Origin: Ga0077555 sp046154645
Lineage (GTDB): Bacteria; Pseudomonadota; Alphaproteobacteria; Rhizobiales; Hyphomicrobiaceae
Assembly: GCA_046154645.1 (NCBI GenBank)
Contig: JBJXDZ010000010.1
Location: 1-64,000, forward strand
DNA: 64,000 bases
Direction: 5' to 3'
Position 1 is the stretch's first letter; the number at the start of each line of letters is the position of its first letter. Under the pieces are notes generated by a model, which saw only the letters and a program-made list of their open reading frames with translations, made no database searches and was not told the origin of the DNA. The position numbers and the translations under genes were made by a program. Positions 25,217-33,535 of this stretch are shown here, one piece after another.

Positions 25217-28200
25217 TCACGCCGCAGCACTTTCATCCTCGATGATGCGAGGCGGCGTGGCGCGTTCGGCGGCGAGCTTTTGTGCCGCCACGTAGTCGGG
25301 CTTGCCGGAGCCGAGCAACGGGATGGAGTCGAGGGCGATGAACTCGGCCGGCACATTCAGTTCCGACGCTCCCTTCAGCTTGGCGTGGCGCGAGAACTCG
25401 GCACGGGCGGCGGACTTCTCCTGGGTCAGCAGGATCAGGCGCTCACCCTTGCGGGGATCCGGCAAGGCCACGACCAGCGACAAGGCCTTGGGCCAGATCT
25501 CGGCCGCCATGGCTTCGACGGCGGAGAGCGAGACCATCTCGCCGGCGATCTTGGCAAAGCGCTTGGCGCGGCCGCGGATCTTGATGTAGCCGTCGGCATC
25601 GATGGTGACGATGTCGCCGGTGTCGTGCCAGCCCTCGGCCGGCGGTTCCAGCACGCCCGGGTTCTCGGCGCGGAAGTAGCCGAGCATGACGTTGGGGCCG
25701 CGTACGTAGAGGCGCCCGCCTTCCTCGATTCCGGGCACGGGATCGAGACGCGACTGCATCAGCGGCGATAGGCGGCCGACTGTGCCGACACGGTTGGCAA
25801 GCGGCGTGTTCATGGCGAGCAGCGGCGCGGTCTCGGTCACGCCGTAGCCTTCCAGCACGCGGACGCCGAACTTCTCCATGTAAGTGGCGCGCGTGCGATC
25901 CTTCACCGCTTCGGCGCCGGCCATGATCAAGCGCACCTTGTGGAAATCGTAGGGGTGAGCGGTGCGCGCGTAGCCGTTGAGGAAGGTGTCGGTGCCGAAC
26001 ATGATGGTGGCGTTGGAACCGTAGACCAGCTCCGGCACGATCCTGTAGTGCAGGGGCGAAGGATAGAGATACAGCGGCACGCCGCCGATCAGCGGCATCA
26101 TCATGCCACCGGTGAGGCCAAACGAATGGAAGACCGGCAGCACGTTGAACACCTTGTCGTCGCCGTTGGCGGCGATGCGGGCCAGCGCCTGCGCCACGTT
26201 GGCCAGGATGTTCCGGTGCGAGAGGACAACGCCTTTGGGCGTGCCCTCCGAGCCTGACGTGAACAGAATCACGGCCGGGTCGGTGGCCTTGCGCGACGAC
26301 TGCGGCTTGGACCCCTGACGCAGGCCGCGGATTTTATCCATGGTCCCGATGGACGCCTTGACGTCCTCGAGATTGACGATGCGGATGCCGGCCTCTTTCA
26401 GCTTGGCAATGAGGTCGGTGAGCTTGCCCTTCTCGATGAAGGCCTGAGAGGTGAGCACCACCTCGACCTTGGCGGCGCGGCAGGCGGCGATGACGTTCAC
26501 GGCGCCTGACGTGAAATTCAGCATGGCGGCGACGCGGCCCGTTGACTGCAGCGCGAAGAAGGTGACGGCGACGCCGGCTGCATTGGGCAGCAGCACGCCG
26601 ACTGCGGCGCCTTCGGGTGCCTCGCTGGCGAGCTTGGCGCCGAGAATTTGCGCGCCGAGGATCAGCTTCTTGTAGGAGAGCTTGGTGCCGAGCGGATCCT
26701 CGACAGCAACCTTGCCGGTGTCCCGCAGTTGTCGCGCCTCCACGAGCGCCTCGAACAACGTCTGGTCGATGCGCGCCGTCTCGACGGCGGTGTCGACCAT
26801 GATGTCCTGCAGCTTGGCGCCGGCGGCCTGGCGGCGCGCCTTGCCCTTGAGGTCGGGGGAAAGCTCGATCTTGCGTGCGGGCAGGATGGTGACAGTGGTT
26901 TTCGGGAACCAGGCGCGCTTGACCTGGGTCTTGCGCATGTAGCCGAGCGGGGAGCGCTCCGGACCTTCGATACGTACGGGAACCACCCAGGCGTCGGCCT
27001 TGTCGGCGATCATGGCGGTGCCGTCATAGACTTTCATCAGGCCACCGGTGACGGTGATGCGACCCTCGGGGAAGATGACCACGGTCTTGCCGCCTTTGAC
27101 GACGTTGACCATGGCGCGGGCGGCAAGCGGCTTGGTCGGATCGATCGACAGCGCGTTGATCAGCTTCAGGAACGGCTTCGCCCACCAGGCCTGCGAGATG
27201 CCGGTGTCAACGGCAAACGAGGCATGACCCGGCAGGATCGCATGCATGATCGGGCCGTCGAGCAGGCTGATGTGGTTGGGCGCAATGATGACGCGCTCGC
27301 CGTCCTTGGGCAGGTTCTCCGCACCCTTTACCTCGAGGCGCAGGAACAGCTTGAACAGGAAGCGGCCGAGATCCTGCACCCCTTCGCGGCCCCAGGCGCG
27401 CAGCACCAGATAGAACACGACGAGGTTGGCGAGGCCAAGCAGCAGGAACAAGGTGCCGACGCCGACGCCTGCTGCCTGCAGCGCGGCGACAGCAACAGCA
27501 GAGAGCACCATGTAGGCGGCATTCATGACATTGACGGCGGCGATGACACGGGCGCGGTGATCGACCGGCGCCCAGCCCTGTACGGCCGTGAAGGCCGGCA
27601 CGATGAAGAGACCACCGGCAAAGGCGAGCGCGAACAGCAGTGCCAGCAGCGGCCCGCCGCTGAGGCTGGTGGCGAAGGCCCAGGGCTTCAGGAACGGGGC
27701 GCCCGAGACATGCGCGGTGGAACCGAGAACGAGGAAGCCGATCTTGGCCGTGACGATGCCCATCAGCAGGGCGCCGAGCGGCACCAGCGCCAGATTGGGC
27801 CGGTGATGGCTCGCCTTGGCAGCAACGATCGAGCCGACGGCAATGCCGACCGTGAACACGGCTGTGGCGAGCGCGATCGCCTTCTCGTCGCCGCCGAGGC
27901 GGGCGTGGATCAGCGTTGGCAACAGCGACAGGCAGACGCCGCCGACAGCCCAGAACCATGATACGATGTGACCGCCAACGCGGAGGCGGTTGTCAGCGCG
28001 CAACTCACGCAACAGCGCGAACGTCGATGTCAGCGGGTTCTTGGTGATGACGAGAGCCGGGGCGGCTGGCTGCGACTTCGGAATCAACTTGGCCGAGAGC
28101 CAGCACAGGATTGCGAGGCCGAAAATCAGCGATGAGACGGTCAGCGGGGCGATCGACTTGCCGACGACGAAGCTCGCGAGGATGGTGCCGGACAGGATGG

Positions 28201-28654
28201 CGATGAAGGTGGCGCCTTCGACCAGGGCGTTGCCGGCCGAGAGTTCCTCGGGTTTGAGGTGGTCGGGCAGGATGCCGTATTTGACGGGGCCGAACAGGGC
28301 GCCGACGCAGCCAAAGAGGAACAAGGCGACAAACAGCACCGGGATCGAGGCCAGGTAGAAGCCGAGGACAGCGACCAGGGCCACGGCAATCTCAGCGAGC
28401 TTGACGCGCTCGGCCATGTCGGCTTTGTCGTGCTTGTCGGCAAGCTCGCCGCCGAGGGCCGATAGGAAGAAGTAGGGTAAGATGAACACGGCGCCGGCCA
28501 GCGCCACGAGGGTGCCCGCGTCCTGCTCATTGGCGATCGTCAGCGTGATGAGGATGACAAGGCCCTGTTTGAGCAGGTTGTCATTCAACGCCGACAAGAA
28601 CTGGCTCCAGAACAGGGGGGCAAAACGGCGGGCAAACATCAGGGAGGCGAACAT
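25217..28654 (-). CDS. aas: Fused lysophospholipid transporter / acyltransferase / acyl-ACP synthetase (Aas type)
   Basis: 1145-residue inner-membrane protein. Order: an MFS transporter (about 1-425, LplT-like, begins FAPLFWSQFLSALNDN), a PlsC acyltransferase (about 430-620, NHISLLDGP with the His-x4-Asp motif, and FPEGRITVTGG), and an AMP-binding ligase (about 640-1130, VILFTSGSEGTPKGVVLSH, GYGVTETAPLLAMN, YIKIRGRAKRFAKIAGE). It would flip lysophosphatidylethanolamine-type lipids inward and reacylate them. In E. coli these are separate LplT and Aas proteins. All three active motifs look intact. A promoter and palindrome at 29051-29100 may control it together with the small ORF upstream. Confidence 0.93.
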   Translation of the reverse strand: MFASLMFARRFAPLFWSQFLSALNDNLLKQGLVILITLTIANEQDAGTLVALAGAVFILPYFFLSALGGELADKHDKADMAERVKLAEIAVALVAVLGFYLASIPVLFVALFLFGCVGALFGPVKYGILPDHLKPEELSAGNALVEGATFIAILSGTILASFVVGKSIAPLTVSSLIFGLAILCWLSAKLIPKSQPAAPALVITKNPLTSTFALLRELRADNRLRVGGHIVSWFWAVGGVCLSLLPTLIHARLGGDEKAIALATAVFTVGIAVGSIVAAKASHHRPNLALVPLGALLMGIVTAKIGFLVLGSTAHVSGAPFLKPWAFATSLSGGPLLALLFALAFAGGLFIVPAFTAVQGWAPVDHRARVIAAVNVMNAAYMVLSAVAVAALQAAGVGVGTLFLLLGLANLVVFYLVLRAWGREGVQDLGRFLFKLFLRLEVKGAENLPKDGERVIIAPNHISLLDGPIMHAILPGHASFAVDTGISQAWWAKPFLKLINALSIDPTKPLAARAMVNVVKGGKTVVIFPEGRITVTGGLMKVYDGTAMIADKADAWVVPVRIEGPERSPLGYMRKTQVKRAWFPKTTVTILPARKIELSPDLKGKARRQAAGAKLQDIMVDTAVETARIDQTLFEALVEARQLRDTGKVAVEDPLGTKLSYKKLILGAQILGAKLASEAPEGAAVGVLLPNAAGVAVTFFALQSTGRVAAMLNFTSGAVNVIAACRAAKVEVVLTSQAFIEKGKLTDLIAKLKEAGIRIVNLEDVKASIGTMDKIRGLRQGSKPQSSRKATDPAVILFTSGSEGTPKGVVLSHRNILANVAQALARIAANGDDKVFNVLPVFHSFGLTGGMMMPLIGGVPLYLYPSPLHYRIVPELVYGSNATIMFGTDTFLNGYARTAHPYDFHKVRLIMAGAEAVKDRTRATYMEKFGVRVLEGYGVTETAPLLAMNTPLANRVGTVGRLSPLMQSRLDPVPGIEEGGRLYVRGPNVMLGYFRAENPGVLEPPAEGWHDTGDIVTIDADGYIKIRGRAKRFAKIAGEMVSLSAVEAMAAEIWPKALSLVVALPDPRKGERLILLTQEKSAARAEFSRHAKLKGASELNVPAEFIALDSIPLLGSGKPDYVAAQKLAAERATPPRIIEDESAAA

Positions 28655-28768
28655 GGAAACCTCGGGTTTGAACCGTGGGGGCCGGCGGTCGGTCTACGAG
28701 CCGGCAGGCTTAACAGTCTGAAGGATTTGCCAGATCCTGGTTAACAAGCTGGCGGCATTCGGACGGCT

Positions 28769-29035
28769 TCATGAGCCGTGGTGGCGTTTCGGCACCGTGG
28801 GCCGCGCTGCTCGAGGTGGCGTCGAAGGCCTATCGTTCCTTCCCCCTGCGACCAGTTTAAGGCCGTGCGCAGATCGCGCACGAGATTTCGGCGACGCCAG
28901 GTCGCGGCTATCGACGGGACGGTTGGAGACGACGAGCAGGCGCGGCGGCATGGCGAGGCGCGCGTCCTGGTCGAGGACCTGGCCGCCGGCGTTGGCGGCG
29001 GCGCCGAGAAAGACGCGGGAGAGGAACTTGAGCAT
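28769..29035 (-). CDS. 88-residue hypothetical protein behind a strong promoter
   Basis: Starts MLKFLSRVFLGAAANAGGQV with a short hydrophobic/amphipathic N-terminus, then a basic low-complexity end (Arg/Pro-rich). No family recognised. GGAAAGG lies 9-10 bases before the ATG at 29035, and a promoter plus palindrome sits directly upstream, so transcription is likely. It could be a true small protein, or an untranslated leader region of aas, which begins 114 bases downstream on the same strand. Confidence 0.5.
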   Translation of the reverse strand: MLKFLSRVFLGAAANAGGQVLDQDARLAMPPRLLVVSNRPVDSRDLASPKSRARSAHGLKLVAGGRNDRPSTPPRAARPTVPKRHHGS

Positions 29036-29050
29036 GGCGAGTGCCTTTCC

Positions 29051-29069
29051 ATTTGAACGTTGGTCAAAT
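29051..29069. promoter_or_regulatory. Palindromic operator ATTTGA-N7-TCAAAT
   Basis: Perfect 6-base arms at 29051-29056 and 29064-29069 around a 7-base spacer. On the minus strand it lies just downstream of the -10 box and just before the ribosome site GGAAAGG, the place where a repressor would block transcription. Shape and sequence (TTGACCAACGTTCAA core) are typical of TetR-family operators; the regulator is not encoded nearby. Confidence 0.55.
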
Positions 29070-29072
29070 AGC

Positions 29073-29100
29073 TATAGCACGCAAATGAACTATGTTCAAG
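29073..29100 (-). promoter_or_regulatory. Promoter for the 88-residue ORF and possibly aas
   Basis: Reading the minus strand, TTGAAC (complement of 29094-29099), 17 bases, then TATAGC (about 29071-29076 complement) gives 4/6 matches at both hexamers with ideal spacing. An inverted repeat TGAAC-TAT-GTTCA (29086-29098) overlaps the -35 region. Confidence 0.55.
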
Positions 29101-29214
29101 TGGCGCCGATAACCGCGACCGTCGCATTGCGGCCGTGGTTAAGCACGTCTGACACTGGCTGCGGACTGGCGGGCGATTGCCCGCTAAATTGGCGACCTCG
29201 CACAGGGACTTGCC

Positions 29215-29703
29215 ATGACAAACGGGACTGAGACAGCGCTCATTGCCCACACCCGGGTCACCGTGTGGGGCTTCCTGGTCGCCCTGACGATGGGGTGCGC
29301 CTTCTTCTGGGCGGCGCTGCTGTCGATGGCAGCGCCGCTGATGCCCGCACGGCTCGGCATCTTCGTCGAGCCGCCGCCTTGGGCACTGGGGTTGGCGTTT
29401 CTCGGCCTTGCGGTGCTGCTGTTTCTGGTCGGCATTGCCGAGCTGATGCAGTTTCTCAAACCGTCACAGGAGGTGATTATCGATCGCGACGGCATCGCGA
29501 CGATTGGACTCTTGGGTGAGCGGCGCTGCTCCTGGCGCGATGTCCGGAATGCCGAGATCATCGACGACCTGTTGACGCTGCAGATCCGCCAGACGGGTCG
29601 GCTGCGGCCGGTCGACATGCGTATCCATTTCAGTCGCCTCGATGTGGTGCCGGCGGATCTGGTGGCGGCAATCCGGTCGCAGCGGCCTGATTTGTTGACC
29701 TGA
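29215..29703 (+). CDS. Membrane protein with C-terminal PH-like domain, unknown function
   Basis: 162 residues. Two transmembrane helices (about 17-40 and 55-80) precede a cytosolic domain with VIIDRDGIATIGLLGERRCSW, a pattern of strands seen in bacterial PH-like/STM3941-type proteins (a position-specific 'glyoxal, colour, Trp-Arg-Asp' turn CSWRDVRNAEI). No catalytic motif. The ATG at 29215 follows GGGACTTGCC. A single gene. Confidence 0.7.
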   Translation: MTNGTETALIAHTRVTVWGFLVALTMGCAFFWAALLSMAAPLMPARLGIFVEPPPWALGLAFLGLAVLLFLVGIAELMQFLKPSQEVIIDRDGIATIGLLGERRCSWRDVRNAEIIDDLLTLQIRQTGRLRPVDMRIHFSRLDVVPADLVAAIRSQRPDLLT

Positions 29704-29788
29704 CGCGGCTCACCTCGCCATCGCGTGACGCCAGCTCAACGACTACAGTCGGGTCAGTCGTCAGGATCACAGCCACACAGGGCACGCG

Positions 29789-30241
29789 ATGCACCACCGC
29801 CGACGCTTTCTGGCATTGCTCGCCCTGGGGTTCGTTGCCGCCTTGGCCTCCGTGTCGCTGCCCCTGCTGCGCAAACCGGGGAGTGGTTCCGGCGGGTTCC
29901 TGGACTGTTCGCTGCCGGCCCAGCGCATGACGCGGCTGGAGCTTGTGTTCGGCATGGGCCGCAAGGGCGCGCCGGATGTGACGGACGCGGAATGGCAAGC
30001 CTTTCTGGAAGGCGACATCACGCCGCGCTTTCCGCAAGGCCTGACCGTGCTGCAGGGCTATGGACAGTGGCGCGACGCCCGCGGGCAGATCGCCAAGGAG
30101 GTCTCGCGCACGTTGATCGTGTGGTTCAAGCCGACCGCCGACAGCGAGGCGGCCATCGAGGCCATCCGCAAGGCGTGGATCGAGCGTCACCGCCAGGACA
30201 GCGTGCTCAAGGCCATCGGCTCTGATTGCGTCTCTTTCTGA
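29789..30241 (+). CDS. DUF3574 domain-containing exported protein
   Basis: 150 residues. An N-terminal membrane anchor or signal (RRRFLALLALGFVAALASVS) precedes the DUF3574 domain: RLELVFGMGRKGAPDVTDAE, FLEGDITPRFPQGLTVLQGYG, then LIVWFKPTADSEAAIEAIRK and the closing DCVSF. Function unknown. It stands alone between a membrane-protein gene and rppH. Confidence 0.85.
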   Translation: MHHRRRFLALLALGFVAALASVSLPLLRKPGSGSGGFLDCSLPAQRMTRLELVFGMGRKGAPDVTDAEWQAFLEGDITPRFPQGLTVLQGYGQWRDARGQIAKEVSRTLIVWFKPTADSEAAIEAIRKAWIERHRQDSVLKAIGSDCVSF

Positions 30242-30437
30242 GTGTGATCGGGGCCCGATCATTGGCATTCCCGCGCTTGGGGCCGCGGACCGTGCCTGTG
30301 CCCATGCCAAGCCGTTCCGGCTCCGCGGGCACTTTGTCTCCTGCCATCGTCCAGCCTCGCCTTCGCCACGCCTCCCCCTTCGGCCGCGTGGTGTGCTATC
30401 GAAGCCGACCACGCCCCAAGCGGAGCCTCAATCGCCC

Positions 30438-30956
30438 ATGACCATTGATGTCTCGAAGTTGCCCTACCGCCCGTGCGTCGGGATCATGATCCTCAATCGC
30501 GCCGGCCTGGTCTGGATCGGCCGGCGGGTCGACGCGCGCACGCAGAATGCCGCGGGAAGCTGGTGGCAAATGCCGCAGGGTGGCATCGACGACGGCGAGA
30601 CGCCGGCTGTCGCGGCGCTCAGGGAAATGCGCGAGGAGACCGGCATGCACTCCGGCCACATCATCGGCGAAAGCCGCGACTGGCACCCCTATGAATTGCC
30701 GCCGAGCCTCCAGAGCCTCGTCTGGGGTGGCCGGTTCCGCGGCCAGACTCAAAAATGGTTCGCCATCCGCTTCACCGGCAGCGACGACGAGGTCGACATC
30801 GATCCCACCGCTCACGACGCCGAATTCGCTGAATGGCGCTGGGCGCACATCGATGAGCTGTTGACGTTGATCGTGCCCTTCAAGCGCATCGTCTACACAG
30901 CCGTCGTCGACGAGTTCCGCCCCCTGGCGCGACCCGAACTTGCCCCCGGAGCCTGA
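30438..30956 (+). CDS. rppH: RNA pyrophosphohydrolase
   Basis: 172 residues. RppH removes pyrophosphate from 5'-triphosphate mRNA ends and so starts RNase E-dependent decay. The protein begins with the expected YRPCVGIMILN and has a complete Nudix box at 48-70 (Gly48, Glu54, REMREETGM at 62-70). WWQMPQGGIDDGE is the family's characteristic lead-in. ATG 30438 is chosen over the upstream in-frame codon at 30393. One base separates its stop from tenA, so they share a transcript. Confidence 0.95.
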   Translation: MTIDVSKLPYRPCVGIMILNRAGLVWIGRRVDARTQNAAGSWWQMPQGGIDDGETPAVAALREMREETGMHSGHIIGESRDWHPYELPPSLQSLVWGGRFRGQTQKWFAIRFTGSDDEVDIDPTAHDAEFAEWRWAHIDELLTLIVPFKRIVYTAVVDEFRPLARPELAPGA

Positions 30957-30957
30957 C

Positions 30958-31626
30958 ATGCCGACCAGCTTCAGCGCCGATGCCTGGCAGCGCAATAGCG
31001 CCATCTACGCCAAGATCACCGCCATGCCATTCAATCGCGAGCTTGCCGCCGGCACGCTCAGCCGCGCCCGCTTCCAGCACTACATGATCCAGGACGCCCA
31101 TTACCTCGAGGGCTTCGCGCGTGCCCTCTCGCTCGCCTCGGCCAAGGGCCACACCACCGACCATGTGGTGCATTTTGCCGCCGCCGCCCAGGTCGCCATC
31201 GTCGTCGAGCGCTCGCTGCATGCCGATTACTTTACGGCCTTTGGCGTCTCCCCGGCCGAGTTCGCCGCTGCCGAGCCGACGCCTGTTTGCGAGCATTACG
31301 TCAGCTATCTGCTGCGCACCGCTGCCCTCGCGCCCTTCGAGGTGACGCTGGCGGCCCTGCTCCCCTGCTTCTGGATCTACCGTGAGGTTGGGAAACACAT
31401 CCTCGCGCAGGCGATCAAACCAAACAGCTACCAGGCCTGGATCGACACCTATGCCGGCCTCGATTTCGAGCAGGCGGTCGACGCCGTGATCAAGGTCGTT
31501 GATACCGTCGCGATCGACGCCGCACCCCACACCCACGCCGCCATGCACAAGGCCTTCACGCGCGCGACCCAGCTCGAATGGATGTTCTGGGACAGCGCCT
31601 ACCAGCTCAGATCCTGGCCGGTGTAA
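30958..31626 (+). CDS. tenA: TenA family protein (thiaminase II / aminopyrimidine aminohydrolase)
   Basis: 222 residues. TenA hydrolyses aminomethyl-pyrimidine breakdown products of thiamine in a salvage route. Helical all-alpha fold with FQHYMIQDAHYLEGFARAL, CEHYVSYLL, and the active-site Cys in LLPCFWIYREVGKHI (about 138); the C-terminal EWMFWDSAY supplies the catalytic Glu. The Cys marks the TenA_C rather than TenA_E type. It follows rppH directly. I see no TPP riboswitch upstream. Confidence 0.9.
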   Translation: MPTSFSADAWQRNSAIYAKITAMPFNRELAAGTLSRARFQHYMIQDAHYLEGFARALSLASAKGHTTDHVVHFAAAAQVAIVVERSLHADYFTAFGVSPAEFAAAEPTPVCEHYVSYLLRTAALAPFEVTLAALLPCFWIYREVGKHILAQAIKPNSYQAWIDTYAGLDFEQAVDAVIKVVDTVAIDAAPHTHAAMHKAFTRATQLEWMFWDSAYQLRSWPV

Positions 31627-31817
31627 GTCTCGGCAAGGGCAGCGGACCCGCCGTTTGTGACTTGACTGGGGGCAGCCCCATGGGTCCGTCCGGAACCCAT
31701 CCGAGTTCTGCACGAGAGGCTGTGCCCGCATGCCGTCAGTGCGGCACGGATGGTCTCGCCGCCGCTGCTGCCGCATGCCATAGTTGCGCCCAAGAAACCA
31801 CGAGGAGACGACCTGAC

Positions 31818-33416
31818 ATGCTTGCATCCGCAGCCCGCCTGCTCGGGCTCACGGTGGCCGTTGCCATCGCGACCGCAGCCCCGGCCCTAGCCCAGAAACA
31901 GGGCGGCACGCTCCGCGCCTACATCTGGGACAATCCACCCTCGGCATCGATCCACGAGGAAGCGACCATCTCGACGGTGTTCCCGTTCATGCCGGTGTTC
32001 AACAATCTGGTCATGTTCGACCAGACCAAGCTGGAGGCGAGCCTCGACACCATCGTGCCCGATCTTGCGAAAAGCTGGGCCTGGGACGACAGCAAGACCA
32101 AGCTCACCTTCACCCTCGAGCAGGGCGTCAAATGGCATGACGGCCAGCCGTTCACGGCCAAGGACGTCAAATGCACCTTCGACATGGTTGCGGGCCTGAC
32201 CAAGAACGAGGACTTCCGCAAGAACCCGCGCAAGGTCTGGTATCACAACGTCAAGGAAATCACCGTTGGCGGCGACCATGCCGTAACCTTCCATCTCAAT
32301 GGGCCGCAGCCCTCCTTCCTGGCGCTGCTGGCGTCGGGCTATTCGCCCGTCTATGGCTGCCACGTCGCCCAGCGCGACATGCGCACCAAGCCCGTCGGCA
32401 CAGGCCCCTACAAGTTCGTCGAGTTCAAGCGCAATGAAAGCGTCAAGCTCACGCGCAACGCCGACTACTTCAAGAAAGGCAAAGCGCTGCTCGACGGCCT
32501 CGAGTATCGCGTCATCGACAACCGCTCGACGCGCGTGCTGGCCTTCATCGCCGGTGACCTGGACCTGACCTTCGTTTCCGACATCACGGTGTCGTCGCTG
32601 AAGGACATCAACGCGCAGGCGCCGAAAGCGATCTGCCAGTTCGTGCCTTCCAACAATACGATCAACATGATCGTGAACTCCGGCGCACCGCCGTTCGACA
32701 AGCCCGAGATCCGCAAGGCCATGGCGCTGGCCATCGACCGCTCCGCCTTCAACACCATTCTGGCCGAGGGCAAGTCGTCAGTCGGCCTCGTCATGCTGCC
32801 GGCGCCCGAAGGCAAGTGGGGCATGCCGCCGGAGCAGCTCTCCACCATCGCCGGCTATGCCGCCAACAAAGACAAGGAGCTGGCCGAGGCCCGCGCCATC
32901 ATGGAGAAGCTCGGCTTCTCCGCCGAAAAGCCGCTGAAGGTGAAGGTGGCGACGCGCAACATTCCCCTTTATCGCGACCCTGCCGTGATCTTCATCGACC
33001 AGTTGAAGAAGATCCACATCGAAGGCGAGCTCGAGGTCGTTGACACCACGATCTGGCACGCGAAGGTGCAGCGCAAGGATTACGCCGTCGGCCTCAACAC
33101 GACCGGCGTCGGCGTCGATGACCCCGATGTCAATCTGGTGGAAAACTACACCTGCAAATCGGATCGCAACTACACCGGCTACTGCAACGAGGAAGTCGAC
33201 AAGCTGATCTTGGCGCAATCACGTGAGACCGACCCGGCCAAGCGTCGCGAATTGCTGTGGAAGGTCGAGAAGGTCATCGCCGAGGACGTCGCGCGCCCGA
33301 TCATCCTGCACAACCGCGCCGCCACGTGCTGGCACCCGCACGTGAAGGGCGTCACCAGCCACAACAACTCGCTGTACAATTCCTGGCGCATGGAGAATGC
33401 GTGGCTGGACAAGTAA
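31818..33416 (+). CDS. ABC transporter substrate-binding protein, family 5
   Basis: 532 residues. Signal peptide with cleavage after APALAQ (near 26), then the SBP_bac_5 fold: GGTLRAYIWDNPPSASIHEE, the family core LTFTLEQGVKWHDGQPFTAKDV, GTGPYKFVEFKRNESVKL, and DKPEIRKAMALAIDRSAF. Such proteins bind oligopeptides, nickel or sugars in the periplasm. ATG 31818 fits the signal peptide. No permease or ATPase gene lies near, so its transporter must be elsewhere. Confidence 0.92.
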   Translation: MLASAARLLGLTVAVAIATAAPALAQKQGGTLRAYIWDNPPSASIHEEATISTVFPFMPVFNNLVMFDQTKLEASLDTIVPDLAKSWAWDDSKTKLTFTLEQGVKWHDGQPFTAKDVKCTFDMVAGLTKNEDFRKNPRKVWYHNVKEITVGGDHAVTFHLNGPQPSFLALLASGYSPVYGCHVAQRDMRTKPVGTGPYKFVEFKRNESVKLTRNADYFKKGKALLDGLEYRVIDNRSTRVLAFIAGDLDLTFVSDITVSSLKDINAQAPKAICQFVPSNNTINMIVNSGAPPFDKPEIRKAMALAIDRSAFNTILAEGKSSVGLVMLPAPEGKWGMPPEQLSTIAGYAANKDKELAEARAIMEKLGFSAEKPLKVKVATRNIPLYRDPAVIFIDQLKKIHIEGELEVVDTTIWHAKVQRKDYAVGLNTTGVGVDDPDVNLVENYTCKSDRNYTGYCNEEVDKLILAQSRETDPAKRRELLWKVEKVIAEDVARPIILHNRAATCWHPHVKGVTSHNNSLYNSWRMENAWLDK

Positions 33417-33428
33417 GCACCGCGGATT

Positions 33429-33481
33429 GGGGTCAGACCCTCAACTTTCTTGCCCGCCTCCGGCGGGACGGATCTGACCCC
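33429..33481. repeat. Nested palindrome of the GGGGTCAGA...TCTGACCCC type
   Basis: Outer arms GGGGTCAGA (33429-33437) and TCTGACCCC (33473-33481) are perfect inverted copies. Inside, CCCGCC (33453-33458) and GGCGGG (33462-33467) form a second hairpin with a 3-base loop. This is a typical shape of REP-like mobile palindromes, and GGGGTCAGA-type ends are widespread in proteobacteria next to RAYT transposases. No such transposase is in this window. Confidence 0.65.
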
Positions 33482-33535
33482 GCCGCGATGCCCGCCGCAG
33501 CCAAGACCCTACCGAACACAAGTCGGAGCCGCGCC

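Noticed and set aside
30242..30437. Riboswitch or leader upstream of rppH-tenA
   Set aside because: I looked for TPP-riboswitch conserved parts because tenA is nearby, and found none.
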